Origin: DASQZK01 sp963764345
Lineage (GTDB): Bacteria; Bacteroidota; Bacteroidia; Bacteroidales; GCA-2748055
Direction of reading: 5' to 3'
Length of the DNA stretch: 64,000 nucleotides
Assembly: GCA_963764345.1 (NCBI GenBank)
Contig: CAVXSF010000008.1
Span: forward strand, 443,609 to 507,608
Shown here: piece after piece, positions 36,583-46,212 of the stretch
Layout of the letters: every line of letters begins with the position of its first letter
Numbering within the stretch: the first letter of the stretch is position 1
The notes under the pieces: model-generated
Database searches by the model: none
The model's input: the letters and a program-made list of their open reading frames with translations, nothing else
Told to the model about the DNA's origin: nothing
Made by a program: the position numbers and the translations under genes

Positions 36583-39500
36583 ATGAAAATTGCAAGTCAC
36601 TCTTACCTGCTGGCTTTATTCCTGTGCTTCCTGCTAACCCCCCAGCAAAATCTGCTTGCCCAGGGCCTTACTATCAGCGGTACTGTCACCGACGCTAAAA
36701 CCGGCGAAGCAGTTATAGGAGCCAATATCTCAGTGAAAGGAACTACAAAAGGTACCATCACAGATGTCCATGGTGCATACACTATCAGTGCAAATTCAGG
36801 TGAAACACTTCTCTTTTCCTACGTGGGTTATCTCCCCCGGGAAGTTACCGTTAACGGCAAAACTGTTATCAACGTTGCACTTGAGATCGACAGAACGGAA
36901 TTTGATGAACTTGTGGTGATTGGCTATGGTACTCAGAAGAAGGAGGACCTGACCGGTTCTGTCACCGTTGTGAATGCCGAAGAAATGCGGCAGTCCAATT
37001 ATACCACCTTCGATAAGGCTCTCCAGGGAAGGGCTGCCGGAGTTCTCGTTACAGGCGTATCGGGTCAGCCGGGACAATCGGCATCAATCCTTATCCGTGG
37101 TATCGGATCGATCAGCCGCAGTGCAGCCCCTTTGATCATCATCGATGGGATGCCGGTCAGTACTGAATTTCTGACTTCTCTCAATCCTCAGGATATTGAA
37201 TCGGTACAGATCCTCAAAGATGCGTCCGCCACTGCAATCTATGGTGCCAGAGGCGCTAACGGGGTTATCATGGTTACCACAAGGCGGGGAATCAACGGAC
37301 CGGCAAAAATCGATTTCAACGCAACTTTCGGAGCAAATATTCTTCCCCGAATCTATGATGTTATGAATGCTTCACAGTATGCAGATTATAACAAAGCTGC
37401 CTATGCAAACATGGGTATTGACAATCAGAGGAATATGTATTATAAAGTTTATTCTGATTCAGCAAGAATGGCCAATAATAATTTTGGTACCGATACTGAC
37501 TGGCAGGATGAAGTAACCAGGATCGGTACATCTCAGAATTATAATCTGAGCAGTTCAGGTGGAAATAAATTCAGTAATTTTTATGTCGCAGGGAACTATT
37601 CAACGGAAGAAGGCATTCTGATCAATACTGACATGACCAGAATTGGTCTGACTGCCAACTCAAATTATAATGTCGGAAAACGCTTCAAATTTGGAGAATC
37701 GTTATCATTTTCAACCGTAGACATCACAGATGTGACCAATTACAGTAATGGTAATGCCTTTCAGGTAGCTTTGGTTAATTCCCCTTACATGCCTCTATAT
37801 GATGAAAACGCCATCGGAGGATACGGAGGTCCAACCGATACGCTGACAGGGATCAATGAACGTACAAACCCCGTTGCGGAGCAAATGCTTAACAGTGTAA
37901 AAAGAACCCGGAATAAGCTGTTTTCATTGGCTTATATGAATGTTGAACTACTCAAAGGACTGACCTATACGATTCGTGTCGGCGCCAATTATAACATCAA
38001 TCATTACAAATTGTATAACCCGGTATATACGCTCGGTAATCTGAAGCTTAGAGATAACGCCGTTTCAAAACTTGAAGAATCAAATTATTATGATAAAGAG
38101 TTGCAGATGGATAATCAGATTTCATACACAAATTCTTTCGGAAAACATAACATAAGTGCTATTGCGGTCTGGGAAAGGTTTTCGTCAATCAATACATACA
38201 ATTCTGCGGTGGGTACCGAAATCAGTAATCCGGACCTGCCCTCGTTAAACCTTGCCAATACGCCCATGGATGTTATAGGTGGTGAAACTGACCACAGACT
38301 GGAATCCTACCTTGCAAGGGTACAGTACAATTATGCGGACAAATATCTCTTAACGGCCAGTTACAGGGTGGACGGATCAACCCGCTTTGGGCCTAAGGGA
38401 GGCCGATACGGTAAATTTCCGTCCTTCTCACTCGGATGGAAATTAAATGAAGACCTGCTGCAAAATGTTGAAGCGATCAATATGCTGAAGTTACGTTTTG
38501 GATGGGGTGTAACGGGCAACGAAAACCTCGATGATTATCAATATTTAGCATTGCTGGATCCTCCGAAAAACAGCCGGTATACCTTTGGCGTTAACCAGGA
38601 CCTTTGGCTTGGCGTGGCACCTACGTCTTTCCAGCCCAACCCGCTTATCAGATGGGAATCGGCCAGAATGACGAATTTTGGTGTCGATTTCAATGCTTTA
38701 AGGAACAGGCTGCAAATAACGGCAGAGTATTACATAAAAAATCAGAATTCCATGCTTGTCAGTAAGCCCATTTCTGTGATATTCGGAAAAAAGACCTATG
38801 ACAGCGAAACCTCGAAGGTAGGAGCCTGGGTAAACCTCTCTCAAATTCAAAACCGTGGTTTTGAATTCAGTGGTTCATGGAGGAAACTCGAAGGTGATTT
38901 CAACTATTCCATTTCTGCAAATATATCGACCATTAAAAACGAAGTAACAGATCTTGTTGTTGATGATATTAGAATGGACTATACGATTACTTCCACTGGC
39001 CACACTATCGGAAGTTTTTACGGATTTGTCGCAGAACGGATCATCCAGGAAAGTGACTACGATGCAGATGGTAATTACCTCTATGCTAAACAAGAAGATG
39101 GGACCGCGCCTGGGGATATCAAATTCAAGGATCTGAACCATGATGGCATAATCAGTGATCTTGACAGGACTATTATTGGGAAAGCGTTGCCGGACTTCAT
39201 TTATGGTATGAATTTTACCGCGAACTTTAAAAATTTTGATATCGCCATTTTTCTGCAGGGGATGCAAAATCTCCAGGTATATGACAATCTGATGTCCCAG
39301 ATTAACATTGCATCAGGTGATGAGACAGGAAAAGATCAGAACCGCCTGGTAGATTGTATGGATTACTGGACTCCTGATAACCCCTCAACAACGATGACGA
39401 GGATTAGCATTGTGGATGAAAACAGGAATTCAAGGATTTCCAGCTGGTACGTTTATGAAGCTTCTTTTATCCGTCTCAAGACCTTACAGATTGGATATAC

Positions 39501-39723
39501 TCTGCCCAAAAGTTTGGCTTCCAGGTTAAATATTGACAACCTTAGGCTTTTTATCAGCAGCAACAACCTTTATACGATCACCAAATATCCGGGTTATGAC
39601 CCTGAAATTGCCGGCAGCACGGATCCTCTGAAAACAAATGGTGATCCTCTGAAAATGGGTGTTGACGAGGGTAATTACCCGGTACCCCGTTCATTCACCA
39701 TTGGTGTTAACCTGAAATTTTAA
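36583..39723 (+). CDS. SusC/RagA family TonB-linked outer-membrane transporter
   Basis: The 1046-residue protein has a signal peptide, a carboxypeptidase-regulatory-like beta domain (about 30-110: ISGTVTDAKTGEAVIGANIS), the SusC motif VVIGYGTQKKEDLTGSVTVV, a plug domain (about 125-235: DASATAIYGARGANGVIMVT) and a long TonB-dependent barrel ending FTIGVNLKF. It imports an oligosaccharide or similar ligand captured by its SusD partner, energised by TonB. The substrate is not evident. It is followed 18 bases later by susD. Confidence 0.95.
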   Translation: MKIASHSYLLALFLCFLLTPQQNLLAQGLTISGTVTDAKTGEAVIGANISVKGTTKGTITDVHGAYTISANSGETLLFSYVGYLPREVTVNGKTVINVALEIDRTEFDELVVIGYGTQKKEDLTGSVTVVNAEEMRQSNYTTFDKALQGRAAGVLVTGVSGQPGQSASILIRGIGSISRSAAPLIIIDGMPVSTEFLTSLNPQDIESVQILKDASATAIYGARGANGVIMVTTRRGINGPAKIDFNATFGANILPRIYDVMNASQYADYNKAAYANMGIDNQRNMYYKVYSDSARMANNNFGTDTDWQDEVTRIGTSQNYNLSSSGGNKFSNFYVAGNYSTEEGILINTDMTRIGLTANSNYNVGKRFKFGESLSFSTVDITDVTNYSNGNAFQVALVNSPYMPLYDENAIGGYGGPTDTLTGINERTNPVAEQMLNSVKRTRNKLFSLAYMNVELLKGLTYTIRVGANYNINHYKLYNPVYTLGNLKLRDNAVSKLEESNYYDKELQMDNQISYTNSFGKHNISAIAVWERFSSINTYNSAVGTEISNPDLPSLNLANTPMDVIGGETDHRLESYLARVQYNYADKYLLTASYRVDGSTRFGPKGGRYGKFPSFSLGWKLNEDLLQNVEAINMLKLRFGWGVTGNENLDDYQYLALLDPPKNSRYTFGVNQDLWLGVAPTSFQPNPLIRWESARMTNFGVDFNALRNRLQITAEYYIKNQNSMLVSKPISVIFGKKTYDSETSKVGAWVNLSQIQNRGFEFSGSWRKLEGDFNYSISANISTIKNEVTDLVVDDIRMDYTITSTGHTIGSFYGFVAERIIQESDYDADGNYLYAKQEDGTAPGDIKFKDLNHDGIISDLDRTIIGKALPDFIYGMNFTANFKNFDIAIFLQGMQNLQVYDNLMSQINIASGDETGKDQNRLVDCMDYWTPDNPSTTMTRISIVDENRNSRISSWYVYEASFIRLKTLQIGYTLPKSLASRLNIDNLRLFISSNNLYTITKYPGYDPEIAGSTDPLKTNGDPLKMGVDEGNYPVPRSFTIGVNLKF

Positions 39724-39741
39724 CTAAATACATTCGATCCA

Positions 39742-41294
39742 ATGAAATCAATATTCAGATATATATGCATATCCGCTTTACTGCTGCTGGCTGGTTCTTG
39801 TGATAATTTCCTTGACATCCAGCCGAAGGACCGTGTAACAGAAGACAGTTTTTATAAGACTGCTTCGGATGCTATCCAGACGGTTACTTCCTGTTATGAT
39901 CCCCTCAAAATGCATTCTATCAATACGAAATTTTTCTATTTATTTACAGCCTTCTCCGACCATTCCGTCAACGAAGCGACGGCAATAAATACCTTCTCCT
40001 TTAATACATCCAACAGTGATGTTTTTGATATTTACACCTACTTATTTAAAGGTAATTTCAGGTGTAACCTGGCTCTGAATAAAATACCGCCGATCGATAT
40101 GGATGAAGATGAAAAACAGGTGTTACTCGCACAGGTCTATTTCCTCCGGGCATTATATAATTTTTACCTCACGACAATCTATAATGAACCCCCACTGGTC
40201 CTGAAATTGATCGACGATCTCGATGTCCGGCTGACAAATTCAAGCAGGCAGGCGTTTAAAAATTCCATTGTCAGCGACCTGAAAATAGCCATTGACGGAT
40301 TACCTGAAAAATGGGATGATGCCAACCTTGGCCGGGCTACCCGGGGCGCTGCACTGGCTTATATGGGGAAAACATACCTCTATTACCAGCAATACGACAG
40401 CGCAGCCTTTTACTTCCGGCAGGTGCTCGACCTCGAAACCAGTGGTGTTTACGGCCTCCTGATGCCAAAGGGAAAAGATTCACTTGACTATTGTTATGCA
40501 TACCAGGCGAACTTCTCAGCCCTTGACCTTACCACTCCCACCGGAAATGTGTATGATTCCGAAAATAACAAGGAATCTATTTTCGAAATCCAGTTCAACT
40601 ATGGAGGTTGGCAGATTTGGGATGGCGGATGGCAGGCTGACGGGTCCCTGACCGCCCTGTACTTCGGCCCGGATGGGTATAAAAACCTTGCCCCCACCAA
40701 AGTGTACCGTGACAGGTTCGAAACCACCACCAACCATCCGGCAGGTTTACAGTTGTGATCCCAGGACGGTATGTTATGTTCTATGAACCGGGAGATACGA
40801 TCCATTATATCGATCAATCGGTAGCACCCGTGGCATGGAGTAACGGTGCGAATATGAACAGTGCGATCAGTGAAGGATTCGGATGGGCAAAATACTTCAA
40901 TCCGGCCCATCAGGGCAACAACGGACCAACAAATTTAAAATTGATGCGATACGCAGACGTCCTGTTGATGATGGCAGAGGCTGATTTCATGGCTCATGGA
41001 GAAACCAGCTCTCCCCTTGGGGTTGAATGTATCAATAAAGTAAGAAGAAGGGCCGGCCTCGAAGAGATCTCCCAGGTAACCAGGGCAGCGATCATGCATG
41101 AAAGGGAAGTTGAACTGGGATTTGAATGGCTCCGTTTCCTTGACCTGGTTCGCTGGAGTCAGCTGGATGATCCCTGGGTAGATATCGAAGCTATAATCCC
41201 CTCCTTTCGGAAAGGGAAAAACGAATACCTCCCAATCCCCCTGTATGAAATAAACCTCTCCAGAGGATCACTGAAACAGAACCCGGGCTGGTAG
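39742..41294 (+). pseudogene. SusD/RagB family nutrient-binding lipoprotein, one frameshift
   Basis: The first frame (39742-40758) has the lipobox LLLAGSCDNFLDIQPKDRVT and SusD helices with TPR character (LLAQVYFLRALYNFYL, RGAALAYMGKTYLYYQ). The second (to 41294) has LKLMRYADVLLMMAEADF, CINKVRRRAGL, HEREVELGFEWLRFLDLVRW and the usual end YEINLSRGSLKQNPGW. One missing T in the TTT at 40746-40748 would join them as a normal ~517-residue protein. It binds the ligand at the cell surface and caps the SusC channel. Confidence 0.9.
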
Positions 41295-41694
41295 AAACAT
41301 CTGGCATAATGGATAATTACCGGTATTATTCATTACTACTTTGATTCTGTAACTGAAGGAATTTGCATGATTCCTATACTATTTTACGTAGGTACAAATC
41401 GGAGCTTTTTCTGAATCGTCATCCGTACCAATGTGCGATATCCTGGAACTCGCCCCTGAAGGGGCTGTACATTCGTCCCACAAGTAAAAACCGATGATCA
41501 GTTATCATCTTTATCCTTCCTTCTTTACCCGTTGACGCAAATGATGTAAGTAAAACTTTCCAGCAGATTTGGTGCCGGAATCACCATTGAAGGTGCTGTA
41601 TAGAGAATCCTGCAACATTTTATAAGTAATTTTCGACATATGAATAAAAGGGTTCGTACTCCTAATGATTTAGAATAATGAACAACTATATATC
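41295..41694. other. Gene-free interval
   Basis: No gene was seen. A small hairpin (GCCCCTGAAGGGGC, about 41452-41465) lies in the middle, with no T-tract. Confidence 0.45.
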
Positions 41695-42780
41695 ATGAGA
41701 AAAATAATTTTCATTGTGATGGCATTCCTGCCATCGGTTATATATTCCCAGGGCCCGACACCTGCCGACTGGGGTCTTGAAGCCTACAGGATCTCCGGGA
41801 ATGACCTGGGAGAAATAAACTTTTACATGACTAAGGATGGTATCGATGCCAACAAACCAATCCTTTTTCTTTATAGTGGTTGTTCCGGACTACCTGCCAT
41901 GCTGGTTGTTCATCATGAAGAAAAATATTACCAGTTGGGGACCATTCCCCCGGATGAGATCCATTCTTTTTCTAAACAGTATCATGTGGTCCTGCTGGGA
42001 AGAGCCGGGACACCCTTTTGCGATACGGTTAAGGTTGAGGAGTTTAATCCTTATAAAAACCTGGAGAATTACAAGCCTTCGGATGAATATATCAGAAGAA
42101 GCGGCATGGAATGGGAGGTGGCAGCAATTTCAGCCGTCATCGATACGATTAATACCTTTCTCCCAAACAGAGATAGTATTATTGTAGCCCTGGGGATATC
42201 GGAAGGAGGAAGAATCATGAGCCGTCTGGCGGCAGAAGACCATCGGATAACCCACCTGGTGTGTACTGTAAGTGGCGGGTTAAACCAGTTCTATTCAAGC
42301 ATTATTAACCTGAGGATGGATGCAGCATCAGGAAAAATCAGTCATGAAGAGGCACAGGAACAGATCAACTCACTGTTTGAAACTTACAAAGCTATATACA
42401 ACAACCCGACAAGTACGGAAAAGTGGTATTACGGCCATCCGTATAAACGGTGGGCGGGTTTTTGCAGTGATATTCCCGTAGAGCATCTTGTTAAATTGGA
42501 TATTCCGATATGCCTGATAAACGGAACCTCAGACAGGAGTACTCCGATACTTCAGGCTGATTATATTATGCTTGAATTTATCCGCCTGGGAAAAACTAAC
42601 CTGAGCTATTATGCTCTTCCCAATTTAAATCACCAGCTTTATGAAGTAGTGATTGATGAAGATGGGAAAGAACATGCAGTGTCAAAAAGAAGTGAGGTTT
42701 TCAGTATGATCAATGATTGGATTCAGGGTCAATTACGTCTGGAAACTCTTAGTCCGGGCAGGACAATTACGGGTAACTGA
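41695..42780 (+). CDS. Exported alpha/beta-hydrolase-like protein
   Basis: The 361-residue protein has a signal peptide (1-19), a likely nucleophile elbow GISEGGRIM (Ser near residue 170), a late Asp in NGTSDRSTPI and a final His in NLNHQLYE, the order expected of an alpha/beta hydrolase triad. It probably acts in the periplasm on an ester or peptide. It lies 400 bases after the SusCD pair, so it could act on the imported nutrient, but this is inferred from position only. It ends next to a convergent cupin gene. Confidence 0.72.
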   Translation: MRKIIFIVMAFLPSVIYSQGPTPADWGLEAYRISGNDLGEINFYMTKDGIDANKPILFLYSGCSGLPAMLVVHHEEKYYQLGTIPPDEIHSFSKQYHVVLLGRAGTPFCDTVKVEEFNPYKNLENYKPSDEYIRRSGMEWEVAAISAVIDTINTFLPNRDSIIVALGISEGGRIMSRLAAEDHRITHLVCTVSGGLNQFYSSIINLRMDAASGKISHEEAQEQINSLFETYKAIYNNPTSTEKWYYGHPYKRWAGFCSDIPVEHLVKLDIPICLINGTSDRSTPILQADYIMLEFIRLGKTNLSYYALPNLNHQLYEVVIDEDGKEHAVSKRSEVFSMINDWIQGQLRLETLSPGRTITGN

Positions 42781-43128
42781 TCACTCAAACTCCTTCGGCA
42801 CCCCGCAAATCATTCTGAAGGGCTTGTTCCCCTTATTAAGGTACTGATGCTTCTCATTGGGATTAACCAGGGCGAAATCACCTGCCTTGAGAGGTGTTTC
42901 TTCGCCCTTTTCATTAACCAGTGCACCTTCACCTTCGATGATATAATTCATGTGTTCATAATCGTGGGAATGGTATGGCGTATGACCACCGGGTTCAACC
43001 GTGAAAACACGATAGGCATAAACCGGCGCACCGTCTACCGCCGAAAGGGGGACCTGTTTCCAGGCGCCTGTTGCCCCTTCCATATTTACCTTCACTTTGT
43101 CAACCTTGTCAATTGATATAATCTTCAT
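42781..43128 (-). CDS. Small single-domain cupin protein
   Basis: ATG 43128 (MKIISIDKVDKVKVNMEG) gives a ~115-residue cupin; an upstream start at 43158 is less natural. The metal site is in GGHTPYHSHDYEHMNYIIEG and the second motif in GDFALVNPNEKHQYLN. It is probably a cytoplasmic metal-binding enzyme or sensor of unknown role. It is convergent with the hydrolase, with adjacent stops. Confidence 0.85.
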   Translation of the reverse strand: MKIISIDKVDKVKVNMEGATGAWKQVPLSAVDGAPVYAYRVFTVEPGGHTPYHSHDYEHMNYIIEGEGALVNEKGEETPLKAGDFALVNPNEKHQYLNKGNKPFRMICGVPKEFE

Positions 43129-43306
43129 GATACCTAATGATTTTGATGATCCATTCATATTATGCCCCGGCCATCCGGCCGTTTAGAAAGTTGCCGGGCC
43201 TTTTCTTCCCGCACAGCCCTGCAAGTTAAACATAAACCGCCTTAGAGCGTTACAGCTATTTCATCTTTCTTTACAGAAATTGAAAAAAATAAAAAAATGT
43301 TGAGTT

Positions 43307-44317
43307 ATGGAAAATCTGACAAACCGACAAATCCGACTGGCCAAAAGGCCCGAAGGAAAACCGGGAAAAGATAGCTTTGAGATCACTGAATCTCCGGTGC
43401 CTGAGTTTAAGAAGGGAGAAATGTTAATTGAAAATATTTACGTTTCTGTCGATCCGTATATGCGTGGCAGAATGGGAGATCCCGCAACGTTCCCCAATGC
43501 ATTTAAAATTAACGATGTCATTCGGGGACGAACGATCGGGAGGGTTTTGGAAAGCCGTTCAGATTCTTTTAAGCAGGGTGAATATGTCATGAGCATGAAA
43601 GGATGGGAGGAATATTCGGTGGCTCGTGATCAGGATGTTCAGAAGCTGGATCCGGATGCAGCACCCCTCAGTGCTTACCTTGGGGTAGCCGGGATGACCG
43701 GGTTGACGGCCTATTTCGGGCTCCTCGAAATCGGTAGGCCAAAAGCCGGTGAAACCGTGGTTGTCACTGCAGCTGCAGGTGCTGTTGGAAATGTAGTGGG
43801 GCAGATCGCGAAAATCAAAGGTTGCCGGGTAACCGGAATTTGCGGCTCGGATGAGAAAGTCAGCCTGCTGAAAGATAAACTGCATTTTGATGAAGCCATC
43901 AATTACAGGAAAACCGGAAACCTGGCACAGGATCTTAAAAATGCCTGTCCTGATGGTGTCGATGTTTATTTCGATAATGTAGGAGGAGAAATTTCCGATG
44001 CCGTGCTTTTATGCATCAACCGGTACGCCCGGATTCCTGTCTGCGGACAGATCTCACTTTACAACAGTACTGAAGAGCCCGTGGGCCCCCGCGTACAACC
44101 CGTTCTTCTGAGTCACGCCGCCATGATGCAGGGTTATACGGTTTCTGATTATTCAGCCCGTTTTCCTGAAGCTGTCAAACAGATCGGGGATTGGCTCAGA
44201 CAGAGAAAACTGGTCACGCTCGAAAATATCGTGAACGGCTTTGAACACATTCCTGACGCTTTTATTGGCTTGTTTAATGGTGAAAATACCGGGAAACAGG
44301 TAGTCAGACTTAAATAA
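43307..44317 (+). CDS. NADP-dependent MDR-family oxidoreductase (CurA/prostaglandin-reductase type)
   Basis: The 336-residue zinc-free medium-chain reductase has YVSVDPYMRGRMGD, AYLGVAGMTGLTAYFGL, the nucleotide motif AAGAVGNVVGQIAKIKGC and DVYFDNVGGEISD. These are standard for leukotriene B4 dehydrogenase / YncB-CurA enzymes that reduce double bonds of enones with NADPH. It is cytoplasmic and likely monocistronic. Confidence 0.92.
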   Translation: MENLTNRQIRLAKRPEGKPGKDSFEITESPVPEFKKGEMLIENIYVSVDPYMRGRMGDPATFPNAFKINDVIRGRTIGRVLESRSDSFKQGEYVMSMKGWEEYSVARDQDVQKLDPDAAPLSAYLGVAGMTGLTAYFGLLEIGRPKAGETVVVTAAAGAVGNVVGQIAKIKGCRVTGICGSDEKVSLLKDKLHFDEAINYRKTGNLAQDLKNACPDGVDVYFDNVGGEISDAVLLCINRYARIPVCGQISLYNSTEEPVGPRVQPVLLSHAAMMQGYTVSDYSARFPEAVKQIGDWLRQRKLVTLENIVNGFEHIPDAFIGLFNGENTGKQVVRLK

Positions 44318-44458
44318 TGGGCGGCAGGATATTCCTGCATGTCCGGAGAAGTGTCTTATTATCAAATGAATATGCGAATGATTCTGCCGTAGATCTGTTC
44401 ACGAATTTTTTTTGTTAAAAATTGTAAAGAGATGAACTGTCATTAAGATCTTTTGTTT

Positions 44459-44489
44459 TATTTTTGACCTTTCAAAAAAAATGGTCAAA
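44459..44489 (+). promoter_or_regulatory. Promoter -7 box with overlapping TetR-type operator
   Basis: TATTTTTG (44459-44466) matches the TAnnTTTG -7 box. It overlaps the left arm of a perfect inverted repeat TTTGACC (44463-44469) - 13 bases - GGTCAAA (44483-44489). The repeat is 26 bases before the TetR start codon, the expected place for an autoregulatory operator controlling the whole efflux operon. Confidence 0.65.
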
Positions 44490-44515
44490 GTTTATAAAGA
44501 CAATCAGGATACTTG

Positions 44516-45163
44516 ATGGTAAAGATTCAACATTCGGGAGATAACCGCGACAAAATAGATTTTATCATTAGTACGGCGCAGGACAGGTTCGGCCTTTACG
44601 GTCTGGAGAAGACAACGATGAGGGAGATAGCCGGCGATGCCGGGATGTCCAAAGCTTCCCTGTATTATTATTTTCCCGATAAGACCAGTTTGTTTCATGC
44701 GGTGATTGAGAAGGAGCAGGAAGATTTTTTCAGGTATCTTGATGAAAGCCGGTGCAGGCTGGAGACAGCTGGAGAGATGTTACATGACTACGTGAACATC
44801 CGTAATCTTTATATCAGGAAGTTCATTAATCTTAGCAAGCTGCGTCTCAATGCCATCCGTGAACTCAAACCGGTTATGCGCGACCTGATTGATGAGCTGA
44901 AGACAAGGGAAATGAATTACATCCGGAACATAATCAGGCTCGGGAAGGAAAATTCCGGGTTCAGAGAACTGGATGAGGAGGAGGTTGCGTCAGTCTTTCT
45001 CGAGTCTCTGCAGGCGATCAGGCGATCCTTCCTGTGGAAAAACGATTTATTGGGGGTGGAAGCGGCCGATCTTGAGGTAATGGAAAAAAGGATGGACGTG
45101 TTTCTTACTATTTTCATAAATGGAATAGCCCGGGACCATGCGAATGTGCCCGGAAAAAAATAA
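44516..45163 (+). CDS. TetR/AcrR family transcriptional repressor
   Basis: From ATG 44516 (a TTG just before is also in frame) the ~215-residue protein has an N-terminal helix-turn-helix: TAQDRFGLYGLEKTTMREIA, then DAGMSKASLYYYFPDKTSLF. The C-terminal ligand-binding half is variable. It is the first gene of the efflux operon and has a likely operator upstream, so it probably represses its own operon until a toxic compound binds. Confidence 0.92.
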   Translation: MVKIQHSGDNRDKIDFIISTAQDRFGLYGLEKTTMREIAGDAGMSKASLYYYFPDKTSLFHAVIEKEQEDFFRYLDESRCRLETAGEMLHDYVNIRNLYIRKFINLSKLRLNAIRELKPVMRDLIDELKTREMNYIRNIIRLGKENSGFRELDEEEVASVFLESLQAIRRSFLWKNDLLGVEAADLEVMEKRMDVFLTIFINGIARDHANVPGKK

Positions 45164-45189
45164 TATTAATTTTCTGATCAACTAAAAAA

Positions 45190-46212
45190 ATGAAGAACAG
45201 CAACACTGAAACGAAAGGAAACAAAAAGGGCCTGAAGTTTTACATCCCGATGATCCTGGTCATTGCAACAGTAATCATTTTGAGTGTCCTTTGGTATTCA
45301 AAATATTCCAGTTACATATCGACGGATGATGCCTACATCAATTCTGATAAGGTAACGGTCAGCAGTCAGATTATGGGCAGGATCCTGGAAAATTATGCTG
45401 ATGAAGGAGATACGGTAAAGCAGGGAGAGCTCCTGGTGGTACTGGATTCCAGTAGTCTGGTTGCCAGTCGGGCGGAAGCCGAATCAAGGCGTGACCAGGC
45501 GATGGCTTCCAGGGGACAGTCCCTGGCCCAGCTCGGCTTTCAGAAGGAGAGCATCAAAGTTGTGGAAATTGAATATCAAAAAAGTTCAGATGACTTTGAC
45601 AGGGCTAAAAAGCAGTTTGAGGGGAATGTGATTACCCAGGAGCAGTTCGATCACAGCCGTAAATCATTGGAAACCGCAAAGGCGCGTCTGGATGCTGCCA
45701 ATTCGCAGCTAAAGGTTGCCGCTTCTGCCATACAGTCGGCCGACGCTGCCATAAAGAGTGCTGTTGCCCAGATTAATGTCCTCGACAATCAGCTGCAGAA
45801 AACCAGGGTATATGCTCCCGCAAATGGTATTATCGCCAAAAGATGGATGCTTCCCGGTGAGATTGTCCAACCGGGGCAGGCCATCATGACCATTTCTGAA
45901 AATCATAACCTCTGGGTTATGGTTTACCTGGAAGAAACCAAGCTTAAAAATGTACGGCTCGGACAGGATGTGGATTTTACCGTTGATGCTTATCCTGATG
46001 TGAATTTTTCAGGAAAGGTTTTCTATATCGGCTCCAATACGGCTTCACAATTTTCCCTTATCCCGGCAAGCAATGCATCGGGTAACTTCACCAAGGTTAC
46101 ACAGCGTGTGCCGGTCAAAGTTTCGATCGATCATATCGGTCAGAGATCAGATAACAAACCGGTAGACCTCCTCGCGGGGATGTCGGTTGAAATAAAAATC
46201 ATTAAAAAATGA
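45190..46212 (+). CDS. EmrA/HlyD-type membrane fusion protein
   Basis: The 340-residue protein has one N-terminal membrane helix (about 14-32), the signature YISTDDAYINSDKVTVSSQI (biotinyl-lipoyl half), a long coiled-coil hairpin (about 90-190) and the second lipoyl half VYAPANGIIAKRWMLPGE. It links the inner-membrane pump to the outer-membrane channel across the periplasm. Its stop overlaps the pump gene's start by four bases (ATGA). Confidence 0.94.
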   Translation: MKNSNTETKGNKKGLKFYIPMILVIATVIILSVLWYSKYSSYISTDDAYINSDKVTVSSQIMGRILENYADEGDTVKQGELLVVLDSSSLVASRAEAESRRDQAMASRGQSLAQLGFQKESIKVVEIEYQKSSDDFDRAKKQFEGNVITQEQFDHSRKSLETAKARLDAANSQLKVAASAIQSADAAIKSAVAQINVLDNQLQKTRVYAPANGIIAKRWMLPGEIVQPGQAIMTISENHNLWVMVYLEETKLKNVRLGQDVDFTVDAYPDVNFSGKVFYIGSNTASQFSLIPASNASGNFTKVTQRVPVKVSIDHIGQRSDNKPVDLLAGMSVEIKIIKK

